DNA of 64,000 nt, taken from NCBI RefSeq assembly GCF_003031675.1, contig NZ_PYWX01000001.1, positions 1-64,000 of the forward strand, in the 5' to 3' direction. This document shows positions 9,832 to 18,773 of this stretch, in pieces. Origin of the DNA: Pseudomonas palleroniana (lineage in GTDB: Bacteria > Pseudomonadota > Gammaproteobacteria > Pseudomonadales > Pseudomonadaceae). A program made the position numbers and the translations under genes. How positions within the stretch are numbered: the first letter of the stretch is position 1; every line of letters starts with the position of its first letter. The notes beneath the pieces were generated by a model that was given only the letters and a program-made list of their open reading frames with translations, searched no databases and was not told the DNA's origin.

Positions 9832-9873
9832 AAAAACGCCCAGGCTTGAAAAAAGCCTGGGCGTTTTTTATTT
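9832..9873 (+). terminator. Terminator between the KAS III-like gene and fliC
   Basis: Arms 9832-9847 and 9853-9868 pair over 16 bp around a GAAAA loop, with a T-run on the 3' side. This is a classical intrinsic terminator that isolates fliC from upstream transcription. Confidence 0.9.
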
Positions 9874-9971
9874 GACGTCAGAAAACCTGGCAATTACGGG
9901 CGATTGGGCTAGCGTAAATGCTTGAATTACAAGGGGTGGCATCGTGCTAGTAAAAAAAATCAAAAAAGTCC

Positions 9972-9998
9972 TCAAGCAACCTGACTTCACGACGATAA
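9972..9998 (+). promoter_or_regulatory. sigma28 (FliA) promoter of fliC
   Basis: TCAAGCAA-N11-GACGATAA matches the sigma28 pattern TAAAGTTT-N11-GCCGATAA, with one mismatch in the -10 box. It lies about 80 bases before the fliC start. A sigma28-driven fliC is the rule in Pseudomonas. The same TCAAG -35 form recurs upstream of cheV. Confidence 0.8.
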
Positions 9999-10077
9999 CT
10001 ATTACGAAGGTTCTCTAGGCACACCCGGCGGTTGCCAGGGCCGGAAGCCGCAGTACACCACCCACGAGGATTTCGTC

Positions 10078-11520
10078 ATGGCATTAACAGTAAACACCAA
10101 CCTTGCGTCGCTGACTGTTCAGAAGAACCTGAACAACGCCTCCAATTCTCTGCAAACCTCCATGCAGCGCCTGTCCTCCGGCCTGCGTATCAACAGCGCC
10201 AAAGACGATGCGGCCGGCCTGCAGATCTCCAACCGTCTGACCAGCCAGATCAACGGCCTGGGCGTTGCGATCAAGAACGCCAACGATGGTAGCTCGATTG
10301 CCCAGACCGCTGAAGGCGCGATGCAGCAGTCCACCAACATCCTGCAAAGCATGCGTACCCTGGCTCTGCAATCCGCCAACGGCTCGCCAAGCGCTGAAGA
10401 CCGTAAGTCGAACCAGGCTCAATACGCGGCTCTGACTGCTGAATTGACCCGTATTGCAACCACCACCACCTTCGGTGGCAAGAACCTGCTGGACGGTTCT
10501 TTCGGTACCACTTCGTTCCAGGTCGGCGCCAACGCCAACCAGACCATCGACATGACCATCGGTAACGTAGCGGCCAACAACATCGGTTCGCAACAGCTGA
10601 AAACCCAGGCCCTGACGCCATCCGCAACCGGCGTCGCTGGTGGTGCTATCACCGTTACCGGTGGTGGCCAGACTGCTAACGTGACCATCGCTGCCGGTGC
10701 TTCCGCCAAGCAGATCGCTGCTCAAATGAACGGCGCTGTCGGCGGCCTGAGCGCTACCGCCAGCACTGAAGCCCAGTTCACTGTGAACGCGGCTACCATT
10801 GCTGCTGCTACTCCTCCGAACGCCAACTTCACTCTGCAAGTGGGCAGCGGTACCGCAGTTCAGTTCACTGGCGTGACCAGCACTTCCGACCTGGCTGACC
10901 AACTGAAGTCCAACGCTGCCAAGCTGGGCATCAGCGTTAACTACGATTCGTCGACCAACGCTCTGTCGGTCAAGTCCGACACCGGTGAGAACCTGACCTT
11001 CAACGCTGGTGACGCCGGTGCTGCTGGTATCTCGGTCGCTACCAAAGGTGGTAACGGCACATTCGGTACTGCTACTGCCTTGGCCGCTACCGCGATCATC
11101 GCAACTGGCCAGGTTTCGCTGAACTCCTCCAACAGCTACGCCCTGAACGGCGCTGGTGTAACGGGCGTGTTCGCCGCAGCCGGTACTGCTGCCAACTCCG
11201 CGAAAACCACCGTCAACAACACTGACGTAACCACCTCTACCAACGCGCAAAACGCGATTGACGTGATCACCCAGGCGATCTCCGACATCGACTCCCAGCG
11301 TGCAGGTCTCGGTGCTGTACAAAACCGTTTCGACAACACCGTGGCCAACCTGACCAGCATCGCCGACAACTCCACCGCCGCTCGCGGTCAGATCCAGGAC
11401 GTTGACTACGCTGCTGAAACCGCTCAGCTGACCAAGCAACAAACCCTGCAACAGGCTTCCACTGCGATCCTGTCCCAGGCCAACCAACTGCCTTCCGCTG
11501 TACTGAAGCTGCTTCAGTAA
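10078..11520 (+). CDS. fliC: Flagellin FliC
   Basis: Filament subunit, 480 residues, exported by the type III flagellar apparatus. The N-terminal D0/D1 helices ([29 protein letters not shown] near residue 38) and the C-terminal helices (ENRFDNT-type [14 protein letters not shown] and [16 protein letters not shown]) are conserved. Residues about 180-370 are a variable Ala/Thr/Gly-rich surface region. Many codons end in C or T in a restricted pattern (GCT, GGT, ACC, AAC), as in highly expressed genes. The flg22 segment (residues 30-51) differs from the canonical plant-recognised peptide at three places. Driven by the sigma28 promoter at 9972. Confidence 0.97.
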   Translation: MALTVNTNLASLTVQKNLNNASNSLQTSMQRLSSGLRINSAKDDAAGLQISNRLTSQINGLGVAIKNANDGSSIAQTAEGAMQQSTNILQSMRTLALQSANGSPSAEDRKSNQAQYAALTAELTRIATTTTFGGKNLLDGSFGTTSFQVGANANQTIDMTIGNVAANNIGSQQLKTQALTPSATGVAGGAITVTGGGQTANVTIAAGASAKQIAAQMNGAVGGLSATASTEAQFTVNAATIAAATPPNANFTLQVGSGTAVQFTGVTSTSDLADQLKSNAAKLGISVNYDSSTNALSVKSDTGENLTFNAGDAGAAGISVATKGGNGTFGTATALAATAIIATGQVSLNSSNSYALNGAGVTGVFAAAGTAANSAKTTVNNTDVTTSTNAQNAIDVITQAISDIDSQRAGLGAVQNRFDNTVANLTSIADNSTAARGQIQDVDYAAETAQLTKQQTLQQASTAILSQANQLPSAVLKLLQ

Positions 11521-11544
11521 TAGCCATGGGTAGATGACTGACGG

Positions 11545-11575
11545 AAGGGCGCGTTTACGTGCCCTTTTGTCTTTT
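11545..11575 (+). terminator. Likely terminator after fliC
   Basis: A 9-bp stem (AAGGGCGCG / CGTGCCCTT, one G-T pair) with a TTTA loop is followed by TTTTGTCTTTT. It may attenuate rather than stop transcription into flaG. Confidence 0.65.
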
Positions 11576-11595
11576 GCGTGATGAGGTGACTGGAC

Positions 11596-11955
11596 ATGGA
11601 CATGAGCGTCAAGTTGAACCTGTCTTATCCTGCGGCGCCGCCGCAGAGCGCGCCTGCCCCTGTGAGCAACGACTCGCAGACAACCAAGGTCAAGCCTGCG
11701 GTTGCCGCGGTCGAAACCCAGCAGGACTCGAAACCGTCCGACCTTAAACAGGCGGTGGCGGATATTCGCAAATTTGTTCAGGATGCCCAGCGCAACCTGG
11801 AATTTTCAATCGACGACTCTACCCATCAAGTGGTGGTCAAAGTCATTGCGACCGACAGCGGTGAAGTGATCCGACAGATCCCTTCGGAAGCCGCATTGAA
11901 GCTCGCGCAAAGCCTTCACGACGCCAGTAGCGTGCTGTTTGACGCGAAAGTCTGA
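11596..11955 (+). CDS. flaG: FlaG family protein
   Basis: Small protein of 119 residues. The C-terminal half (about 50-119) is the FlaG domain: AVADIRKFVQDAQRNLEFSI, then HQVVVKVIATDSGEVIRQIPSE. The N-terminal 45 residues are Pro/Ala/Gln-rich and probably unstructured. FlaG lies between fliC and fliD in many polarly flagellated bacteria and affects filament length; the mechanism is not established. The start could be the ATG at 11596 or the one at 11602. It follows fliC by 75 bases, after the terminator-like hairpin. Confidence 0.9.
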   Translation: MDMSVKLNLSYPAAPPQSAPAPVSNDSQTTKVKPAVAAVETQQDSKPSDLKQAVADIRKFVQDAQRNLEFSIDDSTHQVVVKVIATDSGEVIRQIPSEAALKLAQSLHDASSVLFDAKV

Positions 11956-12036
11956 ACTGGCATGAATTTTGTTGCTGTCGTTGCTTGAGGCGTCGTCCGT
12001 CAAGAAAGCGCCAGCCCCCGGATCAGGAGAACAGTC

Positions 12037-13437
12037 ATGGGTGATATATCGGTTAGCGGCCCAGTTACGAACATCGATACCCAAGCTATCGTGACGGCAT
12101 TGGTGAACGCGGAACAGGCACCCAAGCAGTCGCAGATCAATAAGCAGACGCAGACGTCGACTGCCCAGTTGTCCTCGATCGGCAAAATTCAAGCGGCGCT
12201 CGACGCTTTTCGTGGTGCCATGGACAACATGGCCAAGGACGCCAGTATTGGCGGCCTGACGGCAACCACATCGGATGCCACTGTTTCCAGCGTTACCTTG
12301 GGTGCGGGGGCCTCTGCGGGTAGCTATCAGTTGGTGGTCAACCAATTGGCGACGGCCTCGAAGATTGCGACCCAGACTTACGCTGGCGGTGCGAAGACGG
12401 TCGTCAATAAAGGCACCACAGCCACGTCGCTGACGATTTCGCAGTCGGGCCAGAACTACGCTGTCAGCGTGCCACCGGGCGCTACATTGCAGCAGGTGCG
12501 GGACTCGATCAACGCACAACTGAGCAGTTCGGGCTTGAGTGCCAACATCCTGACTGACTCCACCGGCTCTCGTATGGTGTTGACGTCGACCAATACTGGC
12601 GTCGGTACTGACATTACAGTGGGGGGCAACTCTGGCCTGGAAGCCGGTACGTCTGTCGTCGGTAGCGCTCCACAGAACGCGAAGTACACCATTGACGGTA
12701 CGGCTCAGGAGTCAAAGAGTAATACTCTGACCGATGCGATCAGTGGTGTGAGCATCAAGTTGACGGCAGTGTCGCCGTTGCCGACCGGGGTTACCGATCC
12801 AACGGCTCAACGCGTCGCTTCGACCATCACAGTGGCAAGAAGCAACGATACCCTCAAGAGTTCGGTCAAGGGCTTTGTCGACACCTACAACGCGTTGATG
12901 ACGGCAATCAACACTGAAACCGCCGTGACCACCAACGCCGACGGATCCACAACGTCTTCTGCGTTGACGGGCGATGCCACCATGCGCACTTTGCAGTCGG
13001 CCATCCGTACTGAGCTGAACGCAATGGGCGGGACAGGGGCGTTGAAATCCCTGGCCCAGTTCGGTGTGAACACGGATCAGAAAACTGGCAAGCTGAGTAT
13101 TGATGACAAGATCTTCAACGCGGCAGTGCTGACCAACCCTACCGACATCGGCGGTATCTTCAACGGTGACAAGGGTTTGCTTGCGCGCATGAAGACCGCA
13201 ACCGACAGCTATGCGCTGAGTGGTACCGGGATTCTGGCTACGCGTTCGACGACGTTGTCGAGCAACATCAAGGATCTGCAGACCCAGCAGGATACTTTGA
13301 CCGCGCGTATGGCTGCCCTGAAAAAGACGCTGACCGACAAATACACCACCATGAACAACCTGGTGGCTCAGCTTACCAGTCAGCGCTCCAGTGTCATGAC
13401 CACACTTAACGCACTGAATAATCCGAAGACCAGTTGA
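12037..13437 (+). CDS. fliD: Flagellar filament cap protein FliD (HAP2)
   Basis: Filament cap protein, 466 residues, which folds incoming flagellin at the filament tip. The N-terminal FliD domain (VTNIDTQAIVTALVNAEQAPKQ) and the C-terminal domain (SNIKDLQTQQDTLTARMAALKKTLTDKYTTMNNLVAQLTS region) are both present, and the centre is variable. A CAGGAGAACAG ribosome site precedes the ATG. It is followed by its usual neighbour, the flagellin chaperone fliS, after 144 bases that contain a large palindrome. Confidence 0.95.
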   Translation: MGDISVSGPVTNIDTQAIVTALVNAEQAPKQSQINKQTQTSTAQLSSIGKIQAALDAFRGAMDNMAKDASIGGLTATTSDATVSSVTLGAGASAGSYQLVVNQLATASKIATQTYAGGAKTVVNKGTTATSLTISQSGQNYAVSVPPGATLQQVRDSINAQLSSSGLSANILTDSTGSRMVLTSTNTGVGTDITVGGNSGLEAGTSVVGSAPQNAKYTIDGTAQESKSNTLTDAISGVSIKLTAVSPLPTGVTDPTAQRVASTITVARSNDTLKSSVKGFVDTYNALMTAINTETAVTTNADGSTTSSALTGDATMRTLQSAIRTELNAMGGTGALKSLAQFGVNTDQKTGKLSIDDKIFNAAVLTNPTDIGGIFNGDKGLLARMKTATDSYALSGTGILATRSTTLSSNIKDLQTQQDTLTARMAALKKTLTDKYTTMNNLVAQLTSQRSSVMTTLNALNNPKTS

Positions 13438-13451
13438 TCCTCACTGAGGTC

Positions 13452-13480
13452 GCCCGGCAAGGTGATCACCTTGTTCGGGC
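13452..13480. terminator. Palindrome after fliD, possible terminator
   Basis: A perfect 14-base palindrome (13459-13472) is framed by GCCCG and CGGGC, so the whole can fold into a long hairpin 15 bases after the fliD stop. There is no T-run, so it could also be an mRNA-stabilising structure or an operator. Confidence 0.4.
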
Positions 13481-13504
13481 GTGCCCTTCGCCAGACCGTC
13501 GGCT

Positions 13505-13531
13505 TAAAGTTTTTTGCAACGCCGTCGACAT
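13505..13531 (+). promoter_or_regulatory. Possible sigma28 promoter upstream of fliS
   Basis: TAAAGTTT matches the sigma28 -35 box fully, and the -10 position after 11 bases reads GTCGACAT, five of eight matches. It lies about 50 bases before fliS. The weak -10 box keeps this tentative. Confidence 0.3.
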
Positions 13532-13581
13532 AATAATCAGAGCCCATTCTTTTTAGCTGTTGCCTGTCACGAGGTAGAAAC

Positions 13582-13971
13582 ATGAATCCCATGAGAGCCC
13601 TTCGCCAATACCAGAAGGTCAATTCCCATGCCCAAATCTCCGAAGCCAGCCCGCATCGCTTGGTGCAGATGCTGATGGAAGGCGCGTTGGATCGCATGGC
13701 TCAGGCCAAAGGCGCCATGGCTCGTGGTGATATCGCGCAAAAAGGCCTGCTGTTGGGCAAGGCGATCGACATTCTGATCGGTTTGCGTGACGGCCTGAAC
13801 CCGGAGAAAACCGACGATCCGGCCGCGTTGCAGCAACTTGATAATCTGTACGCCTATATGACTACGCGCCTGCTGGAAGCCAACAGCAAGAACGATGTCA
13901 CCATGATCGACGAAGTAGCCGGCCTGATGATTACGCTCAAGGAAGGCTGGGACGGTATTGCAACACTGTAG
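13582..13971 (+). CDS. fliS: Flagellin export chaperone FliS
   Basis: Cytoplasmic chaperone, 129 residues, which binds the C-terminal helix of flagellin and stops it polymerising before export. The family features are clear: a helical bundle with ALRQYQKVNSHAQISEASPHRLVQMLMEGALDRMAQAKGAM near the N-terminus (described as residues 5-45), then KAIDILIGLRDGLN and the YAYMTTRLLEANSKND helix. An ACGAGG-type ribosome site precedes the ATG. The following fliT-like gene starts 24 bases later. Confidence 0.95.
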   Translation: MNPMRALRQYQKVNSHAQISEASPHRLVQMLMEGALDRMAQAKGAMARGDIAQKGLLLGKAIDILIGLRDGLNPEKTDDPAALQQLDNLYAYMTTRLLEANSKNDVTMIDEVAGLMITLKEGWDGIATL

Positions 13972-13995
13972 GCCCTTGGGCCTGAGGATGATTTC

Positions 13996-14292
13996 ATGAG
14001 CCACGCCCTGCAACGGATTGACGAGACCCGCGACGCTTTGGTCGATGCCCTGGCCGAGCGCAACTGGGACGCCATTGGTGAGCTGGATCTGGGTTGCCGT
14101 GCGGTGATCGATGAGGCGCTCAATAATGCGCCGGTTGACGAGGACGCCTTGCGGGAAAAACTGGAAAGCCTGCTGGCGGTTTATCAGCAGTTGCTTGAGG
14201 TGACGACTGGCGAACGCCAGGCGATTTTCGAAGAGATGTCGCAGATCAATCGAGCGGAAAGTGCGTCGAAGGTTTACCATCTGTTCGGCTGA
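13996..14292 (+). CDS. fliT: FliT-like flagellar chaperone
   Basis: Small all-helical protein, 98 residues (MSHALQRIDETRDALVDAL start; LREKLESLLAVYQQLLEV; YHLFG end). Position directly after fliS and the helical, acidic composition fit FliT, which elsewhere chaperones the cap protein FliD. Sequence similarity to enterobacterial FliT is low, so the name rests on position, size and fold type. A GAGGATGATTTC stretch gives a ribosome site. Confidence 0.7.
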   Translation: MSHALQRIDETRDALVDALAERNWDAIGELDLGCRAVIDEALNNAPVDEDALREKLESLLAVYQQLLEVTTGERQAIFEEMSQINRAESASKVYHLFG

Positions 14293-14461
14293 ACGGGCTC
14301 GGTTGGTCCGAACGGTGCGTCATATATTTGACTGTGCCAGCATTTTTGACTTAACTAGTGCTGTTTTCAGATTTCAGACGTCTATAAGGTAAGAAGTCTT
14401 ACAGCCGTCTAGATTGCCCTGACTTTGGGGCAGGAAGTTTTACTAGGGAAGTTGCTATTGC

Positions 14462-15937
14462 ATGTGGCGTGAAACCAAAATTCTGCTGATTGATGACGAT
14501 AGCGTCCGTCGCCGCGATTTAGCGGTGATTTTAAATTTTCTTGGTGAAGAAAATTTACCCTGCGGCAGCCATGATTGGCAGCAGGTGGTCAGCTCGCTGT
14601 CGTCGAGCCGTGAAGTCATTTGTGTGCTGATCGGGACGGTAAACGCTCCTGGCGCTGTTTTGGGCTTGTTAAAGACACTGTCAACCTGGGATGAGTTCCT
14701 TCCCGTGTTGCTGATGGGCGATATTTCTTCCGTGGACCTGCCGGAAGACCAGCGCCGTCGTGTGCTTTCCAACCTGGAAATGCCGCCCAGCTACAGCAAA
14801 TTGCTCGATTCCCTGCACCGCGCCCAGGTCTATCGCGAGATGTACGACCAGGCCCGTGAGCGTGGCCGTCACCGCGAACCCAACCTGTTCCGCAGCCTGG
14901 TGGGCACCAGCCGTGCGATCCAGCACGTACGCCAGATGATGCAGCAAGTGGCTGACACCGACGCCAGCGTGCTGATCCTCGGTGAGTCCGGCACCGGCAA
15001 GGAAGTGGTCGCACGCAACCTGCACTACCATTCCAAGCGCCGCGACGGGCCCTTCGTGCCGGTCAACTGCGGGGCGATCCCGGCGGAGCTGCTTGAAAGC
15101 GAATTGTTCGGCCACGAGAAGGGCGCTTTCACCGGCGCAATCACCAGCCGTGCCGGGCGTTTCGAACTGGCCAATGGCGGCACTCTGTTCCTCGACGAAA
15201 TCGGCGATATGCCGCTGCCGATGCAGGTCAAATTGCTGCGCGTATTGCAGGAGCGCACCTTCGAGCGCGTGGGCAGCAACAAGACCCAGAGCGTCGATGT
15301 ACGCATCATCGCGGCCACCCACAAGAACCTCGAAAGCATGATCGAGGTGGGCAGCTTCCGCGAAGACCTGTACTACCGCCTCAATGTTTTCCCGATCGAG
15401 ATGGCCCCGCTGCGTGAGCGCGTCGAGGACATCCCGTTGCTGATGAACGAGCTCATCTCGCGCATGGAGCACGAAAAGCGCGGTTCGATTCGCTTCAACT
15501 CTGCTGCGATCATGTCCCTGTGCCGCCACGGCTGGCCGGGCAACGTGCGTGAACTGGCCAACCTGGTCGAGCGCATGGCGATCATGCACCCCTACGGTGT
15601 GATCGGCGTGGTCGAGTTGCCGAAAAAATTCCGCTACGTCGACGACGAAGACGAGCAGTTGGTGGACAGCCTGCGCAGCGACATGGAAGAGCGCGTGGCC
15701 ATCAATGGCCATACCCCGGACTTCGGCGCCACAGCCATGCTGCCGCCGGAAGGTCTGGACCTGAAGGATTACCTCGGCAACCTCGAGCAAGGCTTGATCC
15801 AGCAAGCCCTGGACGACGCCAACGGCATCGTCGCGCGGGCCGCCGAGCGCCTGCGCATTCGTCGTACCACCCTGGTAGAGAAGATGCGCAAGTACGGTAT
15901 GAGTCGCAAAGAAGGTGACGAACAGGCGGATGATTGA
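14462..15937 (+). CDS. fleQ: Master flagellar regulator FleQ
   Basis: Sigma54-dependent activator of 491 residues at the top of the Pseudomonas flagellar hierarchy; it also binds c-di-GMP and controls biofilm genes in studied species. Residues 1-120 are a receiver-like domain ([14 protein letters not shown]) without a clear phospho-acceptor aspartate. The AAA+ domain follows, with Walker A GESGTGKE at 174, GAFTGA at 221-226 for sigma54 contact, and Walker [10 protein letters not shown]. The C-terminal helix-turn-helix is near 455-480 ([15 protein letters not shown]). It has a 169-base upstream region of its own and a terminator behind it. Confidence 0.97.
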   Translation: MWRETKILLIDDDSVRRRDLAVILNFLGEENLPCGSHDWQQVVSSLSSSREVICVLIGTVNAPGAVLGLLKTLSTWDEFLPVLLMGDISSVDLPEDQRRRVLSNLEMPPSYSKLLDSLHRAQVYREMYDQARERGRHREPNLFRSLVGTSRAIQHVRQMMQQVADTDASVLILGESGTGKEVVARNLHYHSKRRDGPFVPVNCGAIPAELLESELFGHEKGAFTGAITSRAGRFELANGGTLFLDEIGDMPLPMQVKLLRVLQERTFERVGSNKTQSVDVRIIAATHKNLESMIEVGSFREDLYYRLNVFPIEMAPLRERVEDIPLLMNELISRMEHEKRGSIRFNSAAIMSLCRHGWPGNVRELANLVERMAIMHPYGVIGVVELPKKFRYVDDEDEQLVDSLRSDMEERVAINGHTPDFGATAMLPPEGLDLKDYLGNLEQGLIQQALDDANGIVARAAERLRIRRTTLVEKMRKYGMSRKEGDEQADD

Positions 15938-15949
15938 CGCCTGTTTTTT

Positions 15950-15978
15950 AAACTACTGAAATTCCAGTAGTTTTTTTT
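15950..15978 (+). terminator. Terminator of fleQ
   Basis: A 9-bp stem (15950-15958 with 15965-15973) with a 6-base loop runs into eight consecutive T. The T-run ends one base before the fleSR sigma54 promoter. Confidence 0.9.
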
Positions 15979-15994
15979 CGGCACGGGTATTGCT
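15979..15994 (+). promoter_or_regulatory. sigma54 promoter of fleSR
   Basis: CGGCAC-N5-TTGCT with GG (15980-15981) and GC (15992-15993) 10 bases apart, a near-consensus sigma54 promoter 50 bases before fleS. FleQ-dependent, sigma54-driven fleSR is established in P. aeruginosa. Confidence 0.85.
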
Positions 15995-16043
15995 ACAGCC
16001 CTCGCAACGTTCCGTTTAACTGACGGTCAGCCAGCGAGAGAGC

Positions 16044-17258
16044 ATGATGCCCCACGCCGCCCAACTATCTTCGTCCCCCGATCTTGCGGGGGGCGCCCCA
16101 TCTGTAGAGCAGCAGAGCCGGCAGGGCCTGGAGCAGGCGTTTTCGCTGTTCAGCCAGATGTCCAGCCAACTGACCGACTCCTACAGCCTGCTGGAAGCCC
16201 GGGTTTCCGAGCTTAAGGGCGAGCTGGCGGTGGTCAGCGCGCAACGCATGGAAGAGCTGGCGGAAAAAGAGCGCCTGGCCAACCGTCTGCAAAACCTCCT
16301 CGACCTGTTGCCTGGTGGCGTGATCGTCATCGACGACCAAGGGCGTGTGCGCGAAGCCAACCCGGCCGCCTGCGACATGCTCGGCCTGCCGCTGGAAGGC
16401 GAGTTGTGGCGAGAAGTCATCACCCGCTGCTTTGCCCCGCGTGAAGATGACGGCCACGAAATTTCCCTGAAGGACGGGCGCCGCCTGTCCATTGCCACCC
16501 GCTCCCTGGACGCCGAGCCCGGACAGTTGGTGCTGCTCAACGACCTGACGGAAACCCGTCACCTGCAAGACCAGCTGGCCCGTCATGAACGCTTGTCGTC
16601 ACTGGGCAGGATGGTCGCTTCTTTGGCGCATCAGATCCGCACGCCCTTGTCGGCGGCGCTGATCTACGCCAGTCATTTGACTGATGAGCAGTTGCCGGCT
16701 GCCACCCACCAGCGATTTGCCGGGCGGCTCAAGGAGCGCCTGCACGAGTTGGAGCATCAAGTGCGCGACATGCTGGTGTTTGCCCGTGGCGAATTGCCGC
16801 TGACCGACCGCGTCACGCCGGCAGAGCTGATGCAATCGCTGCAATCGGCGGCCGCCACCCATATCCAGGACGTCAATGTGCGCTGGCAGTGCGATAGCCA
16901 TTTCGGCGAATTGCTGTGCAATCGCGACACCTTGGTGGGTGCCTTGCTCAACCTGATTGAAAACGCCATCCAGGCCAGCGGCGCGGATGCGCGGCTCAAG
17001 GTGCATCTCTACCCGCGCGGGCAAAACCTGCGGCTGTGCATCAGCGACAGCGGCAGCGGCATCGACCCTGTGGTGCTGCAACGGATGGGCGAGCCCTTTT
17101 TTACCACCAAGACCAACGGTACCGGCCTCGGCCTGACCGTAGTCAAGGCGGTGGCACGTGCCCATCAGGGAGAATTGCAGCTGCACTCCCGATTGGGGCG
17201 TGGCACCTGTGCATTGATGACCTTGCCGCTGTTTACCAGCCCGGCAAGCGCGGAGTAA
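16044..17258 (+). CDS. fleS: Sensor histidine kinase FleS
   Basis: Cytoplasmic histidine kinase, 404 residues, with no membrane segment. Residues about 35-85 are a coiled coil, 85-170 a PAS domain (LLDLLPGGVIVIDDQGRVREAN), about 180-245 the dimerisation/phosphorylation domain with His196 in SLAHQIRTPLSAAL, and the rest an HATPase domain (NLIENAIQAS; DSGSGI; TNGTGLGLTVVKA). It phosphorylates FleR to activate class III flagellar genes. The two adjacent ATG codons at 16044 and 16047 are equally possible starts. fleR begins 7 bases after its stop. Confidence 0.96.
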   Translation: MMPHAAQLSSSPDLAGGAPSVEQQSRQGLEQAFSLFSQMSSQLTDSYSLLEARVSELKGELAVVSAQRMEELAEKERLANRLQNLLDLLPGGVIVIDDQGRVREANPAACDMLGLPLEGELWREVITRCFAPREDDGHEISLKDGRRLSIATRSLDAEPGQLVLLNDLTETRHLQDQLARHERLSSLGRMVASLAHQIRTPLSAALIYASHLTDEQLPAATHQRFAGRLKERLHELEHQVRDMLVFARGELPLTDRVTPAELMQSLQSAAATHIQDVNVRWQCDSHFGELLCNRDTLVGALLNLIENAIQASGADARLKVHLYPRGQNLRLCISDSGSGIDPVVLQRMGEPFFTTKTNGTGLGLTVVKAVARAHQGELQLHSRLGRGTCALMTLPLFTSPASAE

Positions 17259-17265
17259 CCAAGCT

Positions 17266-18642
17266 ATGGCTATCAAGGTTTTATTGGTGGAAGACGATCG
17301 CGCCCTGCGTGAAGCATTGGCTGACACGCTGCTGTTGGCGGGCCATGACTACCGGGCGGTCGGTTCTGCCGAGGAAGCCTTGGAGGCGGTCGAGCAAGAG
17401 GCTTTCAGCCTGGTGGTCAGCGACGTCAACATGCCGGGCATGGACGGTCATCAGTTGCTCGGCCTGCTGCGCGCGCGTCAGCCGCAGTTGCCGGTATTGC
17501 TGATGACCGCTCATGGCGCGGTGGAGCGCGCGGTGGACGCCATGCGTCAGGGCGCGGCTGATTACCTGGTCAAGCCCTTCGAGCCCAAAGCCTTGATGGA
17601 GCTGGTTGCCCGGCATGCCCTGGGGGTGATGCCTGCCGTCGAAAGCGAAGGCCCGATTGCCTTTGAACCGGCCAGTGCTCAATTGCTGGAGCTGGCCGCA
17701 CGGGTGGCGCGCAGCGACTCCACCGTGTTGATTTCCGGCGAGTCCGGCACCGGCAAGGAGGTGTTGGCGCGTTATATCCACCAGCAGTCCAGTCGTGCCA
17801 AGCAACCCTTTATTGCGATCAACTGCGCGGCAATCCCCGACAACATGCTCGAAGCCACCCTGTTCGGTCATGAAAAGGGCTCGTTCACCGGCGCCATCGC
17901 GGCCCAGGCCGGCAAGTTCGAACAGGCCGATGGCGGCACTATTTTGCTCGACGAGATTTCCGAAATGCCTCTGGGCCTGCAAGCCAAACTGCTGCGGGTG
18001 TTGCAGGAGCGTGAGGTGGAGCGGGTCGGTGCGCGCAAGCCGATCCAGCTGGATATCCGCGTGGTGGCCACGACCAACCGCGACCTGGCGGGCGAAGTGG
18101 CGGCGGGGCGGTTCCGGGAAGACTTGTTCTATCGGCTCTCGGTCTTTCCGCTGGCCTGGCGCCCGTTGCGTGAGCGTCCGGCCGATATCATCCCGCTGGC
18201 CGAGCGCCTGCTGACCAACCACGTCAAAAAAATGAAGCATGCCCAGGCGCGGCTGTCGGCTGAAGCCCAGGCTTGCCTGATCGGCTATCCATGGCCCGGT
18301 AATGTGCGGGAGTTGGACAACGCGATCCAGCGTGCGTTGATTCTGCAGCAGGGCGGGCTGATCCAGCCGCAAGACTTCTGCCTGGCCATGGGCAGCGCGG
18401 CGGCACCGTTGCCCACCCTGGCGCCCGCGCCGGTAGTCGCCGAAGCCGAAACCGGCGGTGCCCTGGGGGATGATCTGCGGCGCCGCGAATTCCAGATGAT
18501 CATCGACACCTTGCGTACCGAGCGTGGCCGTCGCAAAGAGGCCGCCGAGCGCTTGGGCATCAGCCCGCGCACCTTGCGCTACAAGCTGGCGCAGATGCGT
18601 GACGCCGGCATGGATGTGGAAGCGTATCTTTTCGCTACCTGA
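17266..18642 (+). CDS. fleR: Sigma54-dependent response regulator FleR
   Basis: NtrC-type regulator, 458 residues, partner of FleS. The receiver domain (1-120) has Asp53 in SDVNMPGMDG and the conserved Lys in YLVKPFEP. The AAA+ domain has Walker A GESGTGKE at 158 and the sigma54-contact loop as GSFTGA (205-210), where most activators have GAFTGA. Helix-turn-helix lies at the C-terminus (RKEAAERLGISPRTLRYKLA). FleR drives class III genes such as late rod, ring and hook genes in P. aeruginosa. Confidence 0.96.
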   Translation: MAIKVLLVEDDRALREALADTLLLAGHDYRAVGSAEEALEAVEQEAFSLVVSDVNMPGMDGHQLLGLLRARQPQLPVLLMTAHGAVERAVDAMRQGAADYLVKPFEPKALMELVARHALGVMPAVESEGPIAFEPASAQLLELAARVARSDSTVLISGESGTGKEVLARYIHQQSSRAKQPFIAINCAAIPDNMLEATLFGHEKGSFTGAIAAQAGKFEQADGGTILLDEISEMPLGLQAKLLRVLQEREVERVGARKPIQLDIRVVATTNRDLAGEVAAGRFREDLFYRLSVFPLAWRPLRERPADIIPLAERLLTNHVKKMKHAQARLSAEAQACLIGYPWPGNVRELDNAIQRALILQQGGLIQPQDFCLAMGSAAAPLPTLAPAPVVAEAETGGALGDDLRRREFQMIIDTLRTERGRRKEAAERLGISPRTLRYKLAQMRDAGMDVEAYLFAT

Positions 18643-18696
18643 CAAATACTTGGGCTGACATGGCTTGTCGCCTTTTCTTACGAGTCGCCACGGATC

Positions 18697-18712
18697 TGGC
18701 ACCCTTGTTGCT
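18697..18712 (+). promoter_or_regulatory. sigma54 promoter of the fliE operon
   Basis: TGGCAC-N5-TTGCT is a perfect match to the sigma54 consensus, with GG (18698-18699) and GC (18710-18711) 10 bases apart, 61 bases before fliE. It is the best sigma54 site in the window and should drive fliEFGHIJ under FleQ. Confidence 0.92.
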
Positions 18713-18773
18713 ACCACCTGTAGTAACCGCTGCGTAGTGTCAAAAAATTGCGGGTCGTCAGAGAGAGAAGGTC

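Noticed and set aside
14462..14825. Loss of the phospho-acceptor Asp in the FleQ receiver as a defect
   Set aside because: FleQ proteins in general have a non-phosphorylated receiver-like domain, so this is normal for the family.
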